Position numbers and translations under genes: made by a program. The notes under the pieces were generated by a model. The model was not told where the DNA came from and ran no database searches. It saw nothing but the letters and a program-made list of their open reading frames with translations. This document shows, in pieces, positions 54,117 through 62,924 of a stretch of DNA of 64,000 bases (position 1 is its first letter; every line of letters starts with the position of its first letter). The stretch is from Paractinoplanes pyxinae (GTDB lineage: Bacteria; Actinomycetota; Actinomycetes; Mycobacteriales; Micromonosporaceae). The stretch is taken from contig NZ_JAPNTZ010000004.1 in assembly GCF_026626335.1 (NCBI RefSeq), positions 310,001 to 374,000 on the forward strand, given 5' to 3'.

Positions 54117-54545
54117 CTATTCGGGCGGCGGGACCTTGTAGCCGGCGATCGAGGGCCAGCGGACCGTGAGGACGACCGTGTCCTCCTCCTCGGCGAGCCA
54201 GGAGTGGTCGACGCCGCGGCCCCAGACGACGTAGTCGCCCGGGGTGGTGAGGACGACTGTGCGGTCGGGGAACTCCATGTGGAAGCGGCCCTGGATCAGG
54301 ACCAGCAACGCTGTGCGCTCCTCGCCGGTCACCCACTTCGCGCGGCGGTCGCCCTTGGGGTGGCGGCCCCACTTGATCTCGACGTCGGCGCTGTGGCGGG
54401 GGTCGCCGGCCGGGCGGAAGTGACCCAGCAGCCAACCTTGCTCGCCGGGCGCGTCGAGGTCCGCCTGGCCGACGTAGATGCCGCCGGCTCCGGGCTCGGG
54501 CGGCAGGCCAGCCTGCGGGCCGGCGGCGGGGTCGGGCTCGGTCAC
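54117..54545 (-). CDS. Cupin-fold protein coupled to murL
   Basis: A 142-residue protein: VEIKWGRHPKGDRRAKWVTGEERTALLVLIQGRFHMEF then TVVLTTPGDYVVWGRGVDHSWLAEEEDTVVLTVRWPS, the paired beta strands and G-D-x-V/V-D-H-S-W features of a small cupin. Homologues seem common in actinomycetes but I know no function. Its GTG at 54545 overlaps the murL stop by 4 bp, so it is translated from the same mRNA. Candidate accessory of the MurL step, or an unrelated ligand binder. Confidence 0.75.
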   Translation of the reverse strand: MTEPDPAAGPQAGLPPEPGAGGIYVGQADLDAPGEQGWLLGHFRPAGDPRHSADVEIKWGRHPKGDRRAKWVTGEERTALLVLIQGRFHMEFPDRTVVLTTPGDYVVWGRGVDHSWLAEEEDTVVLTVRWPSIAGYKVPPPE

Positions 54546-55849
54546 AGGGCTTCGGTCAGGATCTTGGCGTAGGCGGGCGGGACGTAGGTGGGGCCGCCGG
54601 GGGTGAGGACGTCCTCGCGGTTGGCAGTGGCCCAGGCCTCGGCCGGGACGGCGGCGCGCAGGGCGACCAGCACGGGGGCGTCGTCGTCGAGCATGGACAG
54701 GGCCACCACTGACTCCTCCACCTCGCCGACGCACTCGAAGGGCTTGTGGGCGTCGATGCCCAGCAGCTCGAGGAAGCCGGGAACCTGCGCCTCGTCGGCG
54801 AACAGGTCGTGGCCGAAGATGTGGTTGAGGCGGTCGCGGGGCATCGCGGGGGCCATCGCCAGGTAGACGAAGCGGCACTTGGGGCAGTCGCCGCACCAGC
54901 GGGCCGTCGGGTCGTGCAGCTTGAACGCCTTGTTGCAGCTGGTCACCACATCGTCGTACTGGGTGTGACGGGCGAACAGCTGCGCGATGTGCAGCTCGGA
55001 CAGCGAGCGCAACAGTGAGAAGTACGGCTCGGTCAGGCCAGCGTGCGTGGTCACCGCGGCCCGCAGCAGGCCCTCGGCCTCGACGCCCTTGGACCACTGG
55101 TGGTTGACCTCGTGACCGTTCCAGATCAGGTTCGGGTCGGAGGCCGAGCGCTCGTTGGACATCACGACCGGGCCCAGGCCGTGCCAGACGGCGGTGGCGA
55201 TCGCGATCAGCGAGTTGATCGCCGTGACCGGGATGTGGCCGTTGAGCGCGCCCGCCTTGTTCAGCTCGAACAGGCGCGGGTCGAGTTTGCGACGGGCGGC
55301 CAGCGCGTCCAGGCCGGAGGCGGCGTTCACGTTCTGGATCACCGGGTTCGGATTCACCGAGAACGGCACCGGGTCGAGCCCGGCCGCGCGCAGAATCTCC
55401 AGGGTGACGATCGAGTCCTTGCCGCCGCCGACCGCCGACAGCGGCCGCCCCTGGCTGTTGTCGACCGGCTCGGCCGGCTCGGCGTCACCCTCGGGCACCT
55501 CGACGACCAGGTCGAGGACGTGAGCGAGCTGGTTGCGGTAGGCGTACTCGGCCAGGCCCTTGGTGTAGACGGCCGTGAAGTACGCGGCGACCTCGCGCGC
55601 CACCGGCTTGGGCGCGACGACCCGGGGCGGCGCGCCGACCTTGTAGTAGCTCACCCCGGCCACCACGTGCAGCAGGTCGAGCACCCGGCCCAGCGCGGGC
55701 GGCGCCGGGCGGTCGCCGGCCGGAACCGGCAGCGTGATCGTCTCGGTGAAGTGCAGCGGGTCGGGGCCGTCGAGCACGTAGTCGAACGTCGCCACCCCGG
55801 TTGTGGGGTCGAAGGCGTACGAGGGGAACCGCATGACGTCGAACTGCAC
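54542..55849 (-). CDS. murL: UDP-MurNAc-L-Ala-L-Glu epimerase (MurL)
   Basis: A 435-residue protein of the MurL family, which in Xanthomonas epimerises the terminal L-Glu of UDP-MurNAc-L-Ala-L-Glu to D-Glu in an ATP-dependent reaction. A PP-loop-type motif GGGKDS (141-146) follows a ~130-residue N-terminal domain; ELNKAGALNGHIPVTAINSLIAI and VVMSNERSASDPN are family blocks, and CGDCPKC (about 318-324) forms a likely metal site. GTG at 55849 has AGGAG 7 bases upstream; ATG 55834 lacks one. The divergent murD2, 64 bp away, supplies its substrate. Confidence 0.9.
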   Translation of the reverse strand: MQFDVMRFPSYAFDPTTGVATFDYVLDGPDPLHFTETITLPVPAGDRPAPPALGRVLDLLHVVAGVSYYKVGAPPRVVAPKPVAREVAAYFTAVYTKGLAEYAYRNQLAHVLDLVVEVPEGDAEPAEPVDNSQGRPLSAVGGGKDSIVTLEILRAAGLDPVPFSVNPNPVIQNVNAASGLDALAARRKLDPRLFELNKAGALNGHIPVTAINSLIAIATAVWHGLGPVVMSNERSASDPNLIWNGHEVNHQWSKGVEAEGLLRAAVTTHAGLTEPYFSLLRSLSELHIAQLFARHTQYDDVVTSCNKAFKLHDPTARWCGDCPKCRFVYLAMAPAMPRDRLNHIFGHDLFADEAQVPGFLELLGIDAHKPFECVGEVEESVVALSMLDDDAPVLVALRAAVPAEAWATANREDVLTPGGPTYVPPAYAKILTEAL

Positions 55850-55913
55850 CCGGGAACTCCTGTCTGAGGGCCGACCGGCCATACTAGTCCGACTCGTCGA
55901 AGGGGAGAGAAAC

Positions 55914-57263
55914 GTGCGCCTGGCAGACCTGAAGGGCCGGTCCGTGGCGGTCTGGGGCACGGGCCGCGAGGGGCGGGCCGCGGTGACGGCGATCGCCCCG
56001 CACGGGCCGTCGCGGCTGATCGCGGTCGATGACAGCGCGAACTTCCTGTCGGTCGCGTGGGACGGGCCGCTGGCCGAGCTGGCGCCGCTGGCCGGGGGTG
56101 ACCACGCCTTCCCGGCGCTGGTGACGGCCGACGTGGTCGTGCGCTCCCCGGGCGTACCGCAAACCCACCCGTGGATGGCGGAGCTGCGCCGTCGCGGGGT
56201 CACGATCACTGGCGGTAGCGCGCTCTGGATGGCCGATCACGCGGCGCGAACGATCGGGGTGACGGGCAGCAAGGGCAAGAGCACCACCTCGAGCCTGATC
56301 AGTCACCTGCTGGCGGCGGTCGACCGGCCCAACATCTTCGGTGGGAACATCGGGGTGCCGCTGCTCGACCTGCCGGACGCCGAGCAGTACGTGCTCGAGC
56401 TGTCGAGCTATCAGTGCGCCGACCTGACCGACTCGCCGCGGGTGGCCGTCGTGACGTCGCTCTTCCCGGAGCACCTCGATGCGCACGGCGGCGAGGCGGA
56501 GTACTACCGCGACAAGCTCAACCTGCTGCGCCACAGTCCGGAAATGATCGTCGTGAACGGGTCGGACGAGCGGCTGCGGAACGAGATCCGCGGAGTGACC
56601 GACGCCAACGGCTTCCCGCCGATCCCGGCCGCCGCCGACGACTCGCGCTTCCGGGTCGAGGACGACATCGTCTACTGCTCCGACGAGCCGCTTTTCCAGC
56701 GCTCGGCTCTACGGCTGAAGGGTGGGCACAACGGCCGCAACCTGTGTGTGGCGCTGGCCGTGCTCGACGGCATCGGCATCGACGTGCCGGGCGAGAAAGA
56801 GCGGCTGGCCGCGGCGGTCGCGTCGTTCGAGGGGCTGCCGCACCGGCTGACCGAGATCAGCGACCCGTCCGGGCTGACGTTCGTCGACGACACGCTCTCC
56901 ACGAGTCCGTATTCGGCCATGCACGCCATCGACGCCTACTCGGACCGCCCGCTCACCGTGCTGCTGGGCGGCACCGACCGTGGTCTCGACTACTCGCCGC
57001 TGCGTCACTTTCTGGCCGGCAAGGAACTCACCGTGATCGGCATTCCCGACAGCGGTCCGCGCATCCTGGCCGAGCTCGCCGGGCTCGACAAGATCAAGAG
57101 CGTGGCTGCGCAAGACCTTCCCGACGCCGTACGCCTGTCGCGCGAGCTGACGCCGGCGGGTGGCGTGGTGCTGTTGTCGCCGGCCGCGCCCAGCTACGGC
57201 CAGTACCGCAACTTCGAGCACCGCTCGCAGGCCTTCACCGACGCGATCGCGGCCACCGCCTGA
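55914..57263 (+). CDS. murD2: UDP-MurNAc-L-alanine--L-glutamate ligase (MurD2)
   Basis: A 449-residue Mur ligase. N-terminal Rossmann domain (SVAVWGTGREGRAAV), ATP loop GVTGSKGKSTT (115-125), NIGVPLLDL, LELSSYQ, SLFPEHLDAHGG (carbamyl-Lys region), ALRLKGGHNGRNLCVA and a C-terminal domain with FVDDTLSTSPYSAMHAI and LLGGTDRGLDYSPL. As the divergent partner of murL it is the MurD2 type, adding L-Glu (not D-Glu) to UDP-MurNAc-L-Ala. GTG at 55914 behind AGGGGAG. Whether a normal MurD/MurI also exists cannot be seen here. Confidence 0.9.
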   Translation: MRLADLKGRSVAVWGTGREGRAAVTAIAPHGPSRLIAVDDSANFLSVAWDGPLAELAPLAGGDHAFPALVTADVVVRSPGVPQTHPWMAELRRRGVTITGGSALWMADHAARTIGVTGSKGKSTTSSLISHLLAAVDRPNIFGGNIGVPLLDLPDAEQYVLELSSYQCADLTDSPRVAVVTSLFPEHLDAHGGEAEYYRDKLNLLRHSPEMIVVNGSDERLRNEIRGVTDANGFPPIPAAADDSRFRVEDDIVYCSDEPLFQRSALRLKGGHNGRNLCVALAVLDGIGIDVPGEKERLAAAVASFEGLPHRLTEISDPSGLTFVDDTLSTSPYSAMHAIDAYSDRPLTVLLGGTDRGLDYSPLRHFLAGKELTVIGIPDSGPRILAELAGLDKIKSVAAQDLPDAVRLSRELTPAGGVVLLSPAAPSYGQYRNFEHRSQAFTDAIAATA

Positions 57264-57266
57264 GTC

Positions 57267-58193
57267 TCAGTCCCACCAGCAGCGCCAGACGGGGGCCTCG
57301 AGCAGGCTGGCGGCCAGGTCGGTGAGGTTGTCGGCGAAGTAGAAGTCGAAGTAGCCGTCGTTGTAGGCGCGGTACTCCCAGGACAGGCGCAGGGCGTCGG
57401 GGTGGGTGCGGGGCGGGCGGGCCACGGCGAACTCGGTGGTCGTGCCGGTCATGGAGACCAGGTCGGCGCCGTAGCGGTCGTGCCAGTAGCGGAGGATCGC
57501 GGCGTGCTCGGCGGGGTCGGGGTAGTCGTTCCAGCCGCCGTAGTGCAGCACCACCGGAACCATCCAGCCCGCGGGGGCCGGCACCAGCGCGACGGTCACC
57601 GTGTCGTCGGAGCCAGAGCCGGCGATCGCCTCGGTGCTGGTGTTCGCGTCGTGAGCGTCTGATGGAAGAGCTTCTGGGCCGGCGCTGTAGTCGGAGTCGG
57701 CGAACTCGGAGCCGCGCCGCTCGGGGGCGGTGGGCCAGGGGCGTTCCTGGTTGAGGTCGGTGTTGATCTCGGCGGTCAGCTCGGGACCGTAGATCGCGAG
57801 CTTGGCGGCCCAGCGGTCGGCCAGCAGCGTCGCGCCGTCGAGTGTCTTGAGGCGAGCATGGGCGTCGGCCGGGCTCTCGTACTCGTACGCGTCGGCGAAG
57901 TACTCCGGGGCGTCGGCGTCCAGCAGCACGGGCCAGTAGCCGGTGGTGGGGTGGGCGTCGCGCAGGCGGCGCCACCAGGTGAGGGCTTGGGCGGCCGGCG
58001 CTTCGAAGGCCAGGACCTGCGCCCCGGTCGCGGTGGTCAGCAGGGGAGTGTGCGGCGGCAGGGCGGCGTCTTCGGCTGGCACCCAGTGATGATCGTCTAC
58101 GTCGTGATGCCGGTGGCGGTCGGGGTTCGCATCGAGCGGCGTAACAGCGGCGGTGGCGTCGACCGACCCGGGCGAGGGGCGAACGGCGGCCAC
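57267..58193 (-). CDS. DUF4253 domain protein
   Basis: A 308-residue protein: LAFEAPAAQALTWWRRLRDAHPTTGYWPVLL near residue 65, then the DUF4253 C-terminal block (VALVPAPAGWMVPVVLHYGGWNDYPDPAEHAAILRYWHDRYGADLVSM) and AYNDGYFDFYFADN. No function known; some family members sit with toxin-immunity systems. GTG at 58193 is one of several possible starts; the His-rich N-terminal 40 residues may not be translated. It converges on murD2, 3 bp apart. Confidence 0.75.
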   Translation of the reverse strand: MAAVRPSPGSVDATAAVTPLDANPDRHRHHDVDDHHWVPAEDAALPPHTPLLTTATGAQVLAFEAPAAQALTWWRRLRDAHPTTGYWPVLLDADAPEYFADAYEYESPADAHARLKTLDGATLLADRWAAKLAIYGPELTAEINTDLNQERPWPTAPERRGSEFADSDYSAGPEALPSDAHDANTSTEAIAGSGSDDTVTVALVPAPAGWMVPVVLHYGGWNDYPDPAEHAAILRYWHDRYGADLVSMTGTTTEFAVARPPRTHPDALRLSWEYRAYNDGYFDFYFADNLTDLAASLLEAPVWRCWWD

Positions 58194-58572
58194 GGGTGGA
58201 GTGTGTGCTCCGACTTGTCGGGCAGGCGCGATGCCCGTACGGGAAACGATGTTGACCTTGTTTCCCGAGTAAAAATCACGTTTCAGGATCGCCCGGAGAT
58301 GGCCCCATCGGACGTCCGGAGCCAGCCGATCATCGGCCGCCGCACCGCCGAAAGGCCCATGTCAAACCCGGACATAGCCCCGCATGTGATGGCTGTCACG
58401 TCGTAAAGAGCATTTCCGGATTGATGACCGTCAAGCGGTGCCGGCGTAACACGCGTTCATCGGCGCAGGTCAGGTAACGGTTTGAAAACTTCGCCCAACT
58501 CCTTGACACGGAGGGGCGGTTAGTAAGAACTTTTACCGCGACAGTAAACACTGTTTCCTGAAAGGGTGGCCA
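58194..58572. other. 379-bp divergent intergenic region
   Basis: Separates DUF4253 from the RpiR regulator. The right part holds TTGACA (58503-58508), a candidate -35 box, and two short palindromes before the RpiR gene. I see no gene in it. Confidence 0.5.
58523..58554 (+). promoter_or_regulatory. Two short palindromes in the RpiR promoter
   Basis: GTAAGAACTTTTAC (58523-58536, imperfect) and ACAGTAAACACTGT (58541-58554, 5-bp perfect arms). Position just upstream of the regulator start suggests an autoregulatory operator. Confidence 0.4.
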
Positions 58573-59538
58573 ATGAGCGAGCCGGAGATGGACGGCGCCG
58601 CGTCGACCGCGGTCGTCGACTCCCTGGTTCTTGGTACCGGGGTCACCACCAGCCACAACTCCGACGGCGTGCTCGCCCGGGTGCGGTCGTTGCAGTCGGA
58701 GTTCACGGGGGCGCTGCGACGCGTCGCTGAGCACGTCCTGACCGACCCGGCCGCCGCTTCCCGGGCGACCATCGTCGAGCTGGCCGAGCGCAGTGGCACC
58801 TCGCCGGCGACCATCACCCGGTTCTGCCGCGCACTCGGTTTCGACGGGTACGCGGATCTGCGACTGGGCATCGCGGCGGAGACGGGGCGAGCCCGTTCCG
58901 CCGGGTGGACGGTCGACATCGGGCGCGAGATCCAGCCGAACGACCCGCTCGAGCGGGTTCTGGGCCAGATCATGGCGGCCGACACCCAGGCCATGCACGA
59001 CACGGCCGCGCTGCTCGACCTGGCTGAGGTCGAGCGGGCCGCGGTGGCGATCGCCGCGTCGACCCGGGTCAACATCTTCGGCGCCAGCGGAAGCGCGCTG
59101 GTCGGCGAGGAGATGCAGTTCAGCCTGCACCGCATCGGGGTGCCGGTCTGGGCCTGGACCGATGTGCACAACGGTCTGGCCAGCGCCGCGCTCTCGCGGC
59201 CCGGTGACGTCGCGCTCGGCATCTCGCACAGCGGAGAGACCGGCGAGACGATCGAGATGCTCGCCGAGGCGAGCAGCCGGGGCGCCACCACCATCGCCCT
59301 CACCAGCTTCCCGCGCTCGCCGCTGGCCGAGCTGGCCGACATCACCCTTCTCACCGCGACTCAAGCGACCACGTTCCGGCCCGACGCGCTCAGCGCCCGG
59401 CACCCGCAGCTGGTCGTCCTCGATCTTCTCTACGTAGCCGTCGCGCAGCGGACCCACGAACGTTCGCACGCCGCCTTCCAGCGCACCGCCCAGGCTGTAC
59501 ATGGCCACAAGGCGGCCAAGGACGGCAGTACCACCTGA
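58573..59538 (+). CDS. RpiR/MurR-family regulator with SIS domain
   Basis: A 321-residue regulator. Helix-turn-helix at about 45-110 (RVAEHVLTDPAAASRATIVELAERSGTSPATITRFCRALGFDGYADLRL) and a SIS sugar-phosphate-binding domain at about 150-275 (VNIFGASGSALVGEEMQFSLHRIG, LGISHSGETGETIEMLAEASSRGATTIALT). RpiR proteins respond to phosphosugars such as MurNAc-6-P or GlcNAc-6-P. It heads the sugar ABC operon, 42 bp upstream of the binding-protein gene. ATG at 58573. Confidence 0.93.
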   Translation: MSEPEMDGAASTAVVDSLVLGTGVTTSHNSDGVLARVRSLQSEFTGALRRVAEHVLTDPAAASRATIVELAERSGTSPATITRFCRALGFDGYADLRLGIAAETGRARSAGWTVDIGREIQPNDPLERVLGQIMAADTQAMHDTAALLDLAEVERAAVAIAASTRVNIFGASGSALVGEEMQFSLHRIGVPVWAWTDVHNGLASAALSRPGDVALGISHSGETGETIEMLAEASSRGATTIALTSFPRSPLAELADITLLTATQATTFRPDALSARHPQLVVLDLLYVAVAQRTHERSHAAFQRTAQAVHGHKAAKDGSTT

Positions 59539-59580
59539 AATCGCATCATCCCCAGTAGATAAATCTCCCCAGGAGGAAGC

Positions 59581-60891
59581 GTGAAGCGCAAGATCGCTGC
59601 CGCCGCGGCCATCGCTGCGACGCTGCTCGGGGCCGCGGCCTGCGGCTCCAACGACGAAGACGCCCCCACCACCTCGGCCTCGGGCAAGGTCGACGGCACC
59701 GGCAAGACCCTCAAGGTCTGGCTGATGGTCGACGCGCAGACCGCCTGGAAGGGCGTGGTCGACGACGCCAGCAAGCGTTTCACCGCGGCCACCGGCGCTC
59801 AGGTGAACGTCGAGTACCAGCAGTGGGCCAACCACCTGACCAAGCTGGACGCGACCCTCGCCGGCAGCGACGTGCCCGACGTGGTCGAGCTGGGCAACAC
59901 CGAGTTCCCCAAGTACGTGTTCAGCGGCGCCTTCGGTGCGGTCAACCCGGCCGACTACGAGAACTCGGGCTCCTGGCTGGCCGGCCTCAAGGGCGCCTGT
60001 GACTTCGAGGGCCAGACCTACTGCGTGCCCTACTACGCCGGTGCGCGCGTGCTGATCTACCGCACCGACCTGCTCAAGAAGGTCGGCGCCGAGGCCCCCA
60101 AGACGTACGACGAGTTCCTGCAGACCGCCGAGAAGGTGCAGGCCTCCGAGAAGGCGAACAGCAAGTTCGGCGCCGTCTACATGCCCGGCCAGTACTGGTA
60201 CGCCGCGATGAGCTGGGTCAAGTCGACCGGTGGCGAGATCGCCAAGCAGGACGGCGACAAGTGGGCCGGCCAGCTCTCGACGCCGCAGTCGATCGAGGGT
60301 CTGCAGCGCTGGGTCGACCTGGTCAAGAAGTACTCGAAGGCCGACCCCACCAAGAACGAGAACGACCAGGCCAACACGTTCGCCCAGGGCACCGCCGCGA
60401 TGTTCTACGGCAACGCGTGGGAGCAGGGCTCGGCCGAGGAGACCAAGAAGGACCCCAACGACCCGAACTCGCCGCTGGTGGCGACCAAGGTCAAGGGCAA
60501 GCTGGCCGCCGCGCCGATGCCGGAGATCCCGTCGTTCCTCGGTGGCTCGAACCTGGGCATCACCGAGAAGAGCCAGAACAAGGAACTGGCCGCTCAGTGG
60601 ATCAAGGCGTTCACCGACAGCACCTCGATGGCCGGGCTGGTGAAGGCCAACGCGCTGCCGAACGCGACCGCGCTGCTCGACCAGGCCGCCGCGGACAACC
60701 CGAAGATCGCCCCGGCCGCGCTGGCCGCGAAGAACAGCTGGTTCCCGCCGAACGCCGAGAAGTGGGCCGACGTCGAGAAGGGCGCGGTGCTGCAGACCAT
60801 GCTGACCGACATCCTGACCGGCAAGAAGTCGGTGGCTGACGGCGCCAAGTGGGCCGACGACCAGATCAACTCGACGCTCAACGAGAGCTGA
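59581..60891 (+). CDS. Sugar ABC transporter substrate-binding lipoprotein (DasA-like)
   Basis: A 436-residue lipoprotein: signal MKRKIAAAAAIAATLLGAAAC (lipobox AAAC), then KTLKVWLMVDAQTAWKGVVDD, VEYQQWANHLTKLDATLAGSDVPDVVELGNTEF, YCVPYYAGARVLIYRTDLL. The KVWLM start and PDVVELGNT are typical of DasA-like chitobiose-binding proteins. Ligand not proven. GTG at 59581 behind AGGAGG. A stem-loop separates it from the permease genes. Confidence 0.88.
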   Translation: MKRKIAAAAAIAATLLGAAACGSNDEDAPTTSASGKVDGTGKTLKVWLMVDAQTAWKGVVDDASKRFTAATGAQVNVEYQQWANHLTKLDATLAGSDVPDVVELGNTEFPKYVFSGAFGAVNPADYENSGSWLAGLKGACDFEGQTYCVPYYAGARVLIYRTDLLKKVGAEAPKTYDEFLQTAEKVQASEKANSKFGAVYMPGQYWYAAMSWVKSTGGEIAKQDGDKWAGQLSTPQSIEGLQRWVDLVKKYSKADPTKNENDQANTFAQGTAAMFYGNAWEQGSAEETKKDPNDPNSPLVATKVKGKLAAAPMPEIPSFLGGSNLGITEKSQNKELAAQWIKAFTDSTSMAGLVKANALPNATALLDQAAADNPKIAPAALAAKNSWFPPNAEKWADVEKGAVLQTMLTDILTGKKSVADGAKWADDQINSTLNES

Positions 60892-60900
60892 CATCCGCCG

Positions 60901-60931
60901 AGCTGCCCGCCTCCCCGTGAGGCGGGCAGCT
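60901..60931 (+). promoter_or_regulatory. mRNA stem-loop after the binding-protein gene
   Basis: A perfect 12-bp stem, arms AGCTGCCCGCCT and AGGCGGGCAGCT, loop CCCCGTG, 9 bases after the stop. Such structures usually stabilise or partly terminate the mRNA, giving more binding protein than permease. Confidence 0.75.
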
Positions 60932-60959
60932 TGCCAGCCCCTTCAGAAAGGGAAAGCCG

Positions 60960-61949
60960 ATGTCCGTCGTCGACTCCCCGGCGACCCGGCGGCCGAACGA
61001 CCCCGGCCGGTCGCAGCAGCACCGGGCGCCCGGCCACGCCAAGCCGAAGCGCCGCTCGCGCGAGAGCGGCCGCACCCCGTGGCTGCTCGCCCTGCCCGCT
61101 CTCGTGCTGATCGCCGGCCTGCTGGGTTACCCGCTGGTCCGGATGGTCGTCCTGTCCTTCCAGAACATGCGCTTGCGCGAGCTGCTGAGCGGGCGCACAC
61201 CCCCGTGGGTGGGCTTCGACCAGTACACCAAGGTGCTCGGCGACGGGGTCTTCTGGTCGGTGGTCGGGCGCACGGTCGCCTTCACCTTCGTCTCCGTCCT
61301 CATCTCGGTGCTGTTCGGCCTGGGCATCGCGCTGCTGATGCGCCGGGTCAGCCGCGGCGTCCGGCTGTTCATGGTCGTCGCCATGATGTTCGTCTGGGCG
61401 CTGCCGCAGCTGGTCGCGGCCCAGATCTTCCGGTGGATGACCGACTCCGACTTCGGCGTCGTGAACTATCTGATCGACAAGCTGCCCGGGGTCGACTACC
61501 AGAACCACAGCTGGTTCGTGAACCCGTGGCAGGGCTGGAGCGTCATCACCACGCTGGTGGTCTGGGCGGGCATCCCGTTCCTGGCCATCACGCTCAACGC
61601 CGGCCTGACCCAGGTGCCCAAGGAGCTGCTCGAGGCGGCCACGGTGGACGGGGCGACGCCCTGGCAGGCGCTGCGCAACATCATCCTGCCGATCCTGAAG
61701 CCGCTGATCATGATCGTCACGACGCTCTCCGTGATCTGGAACTTCGGGCTGTTCACCCAGGCCTGGGTGCTGCGCGACGGCCACCCGGAACCCCAGTTCC
61801 AGACGCTCGCGACCTACTCGTACACGCAAGCCTTCGGTCAGTCCCGGTACAGCCTGGGCTCGGCCATCGCAGTGATCACGGTGCTGCTCATGCTCGGCGT
61901 GATGATCTTCTATATCCGGCAGATGTTCAGGATCGGAGAGGTGGACTGA
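60960..61949 (+). CDS. Sugar ABC transporter permease 1
   Basis: A 329-residue MalF-type permease with a polar ~40-residue N-terminus and six helices (WLLALPALVLIAGLLGYPL first). The cytoplasmic EAA loop reads ELLEAATVDGATPWQALRNIILPILKP, the ATPase docking site. ATG at 60960 after GAAAGGGAAAG. It ends on the start of the second permease (1-bp overlap). No ATPase gene is in the operon, so a shared MsiK-type ATPase elsewhere is likely. Confidence 0.93.
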   Translation: MSVVDSPATRRPNDPGRSQQHRAPGHAKPKRRSRESGRTPWLLALPALVLIAGLLGYPLVRMVVLSFQNMRLRELLSGRTPPWVGFDQYTKVLGDGVFWSVVGRTVAFTFVSVLISVLFGLGIALLMRRVSRGVRLFMVVAMMFVWALPQLVAAQIFRWMTDSDFGVVNYLIDKLPGVDYQNHSWFVNPWQGWSVITTLVVWAGIPFLAITLNAGLTQVPKELLEAATVDGATPWQALRNIILPILKPLIMIVTTLSVIWNFGLFTQAWVLRDGHPEPQFQTLATYSYTQAFGQSRYSLGSAIAVITVLLMLGVMIFYIRQMFRIGEVD

Positions 61950-62872
61950 TGGTCGCCCCCGCAGCGAGTCCCGCCGCGCCCGCGCCGGCCTCCACCGTCC
62001 CGCTCAAGCGCCGCCGGGCCAAGGGCGACGACGGTGTGATCACCGTCGGGCGCAGCCGGGCCGGCACGATCCTGGCCAACACGGCCGGGGTCGTCTTCTC
62101 GGTGCTCATGCTGTTCCCCGTCTACTGGGTGCTGAACACCGCGTTCAAGCCGGCCGACGAGGTGCTGGCCCTGGAGCCGACGTTCTGGCCGACCAGCCCG
62201 ACGTTCGACAACTTCATCTCCGCCTTCAAGGCCCCGCTGTTCATGAAGGACATGCTCAACGGCGTCATCGTCACCCTGCTGGCGGTGGCCGGCGCCCTGG
62301 TCGTGGGCTTCCTCGGGGCGCTGTCGATCGCGCGGTTCTCGTTCTACGGCCGCAAGGCGATCATCCTGGTCGTCCTGGTGGTGCAGCTGATCCCGTTCCT
62401 GTCGTTGCTCATCCCGCTCTTCCTCATGCTGCAGAGCGCGGACTTGACCAACAGTTTGATCGGTGTGAGCATCACCTACCTCGTGCTGATCCTGCCCTAC
62501 ACCGTGTGGACTCTGCGCGGCTTCATCTCCGGCATTCCCCGGGAGCTCGACGAGGCCGCGCTGATCGATGGTTGCACGCGGGGGCAGGTGTTCTGGCGCA
62601 TCATCCTGCCGCTGACCGGCCCCGGACTGGTGGCCACCAGCGTCTACGGGTTCATCCAGGCCTGGAACGAGTTCATCATCATCAACACGCTCAACAGCCC
62701 GGACAAGCAGAACCTGATGGCCTGGCTGCTGCAGAACCAGACAACGCGCGGTACCGCCTGGGGGCCCCTCATGGCCGGTGCGATCATCACCTCGATCCCT
62801 GTGGTGATCTTCTTCCTCATCATCCAGCGCAATATCGCGACCGGCCTCACGGCTGGCGCGGTCAAGGGATGA
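61949..62872 (+). CDS. Sugar ABC transporter permease 2
   Basis: A 307-residue MalG-type permease, six helices, EAA loop RELDEAALIDGCTRGQVFWRIILPLTGP. The N-terminal ~40 residues are Ala/Pro-rich and basic. ATG shares one base with the stop of permease 1 behind GGAGAG. It partners permease 1. Confidence 0.93.
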   Translation: MVAPAASPAAPAPASTVPLKRRRAKGDDGVITVGRSRAGTILANTAGVVFSVLMLFPVYWVLNTAFKPADEVLALEPTFWPTSPTFDNFISAFKAPLFMKDMLNGVIVTLLAVAGALVVGFLGALSIARFSFYGRKAIILVVLVVQLIPFLSLLIPLFLMLQSADLTNSLIGVSITYLVLILPYTVWTLRGFISGIPRELDEAALIDGCTRGQVFWRIILPLTGPGLVATSVYGFIQAWNEFIIINTLNSPDKQNLMAWLLQNQTTRGTAWGPLMAGAIITSIPVVIFFLIIQRNIATGLTAGAVKG

Positions 62873-62924
62873 TCGGGACTCAACACCCGTACGGCAGCAA
62901 AACAGCAAGCACTGAGGAGATGCT

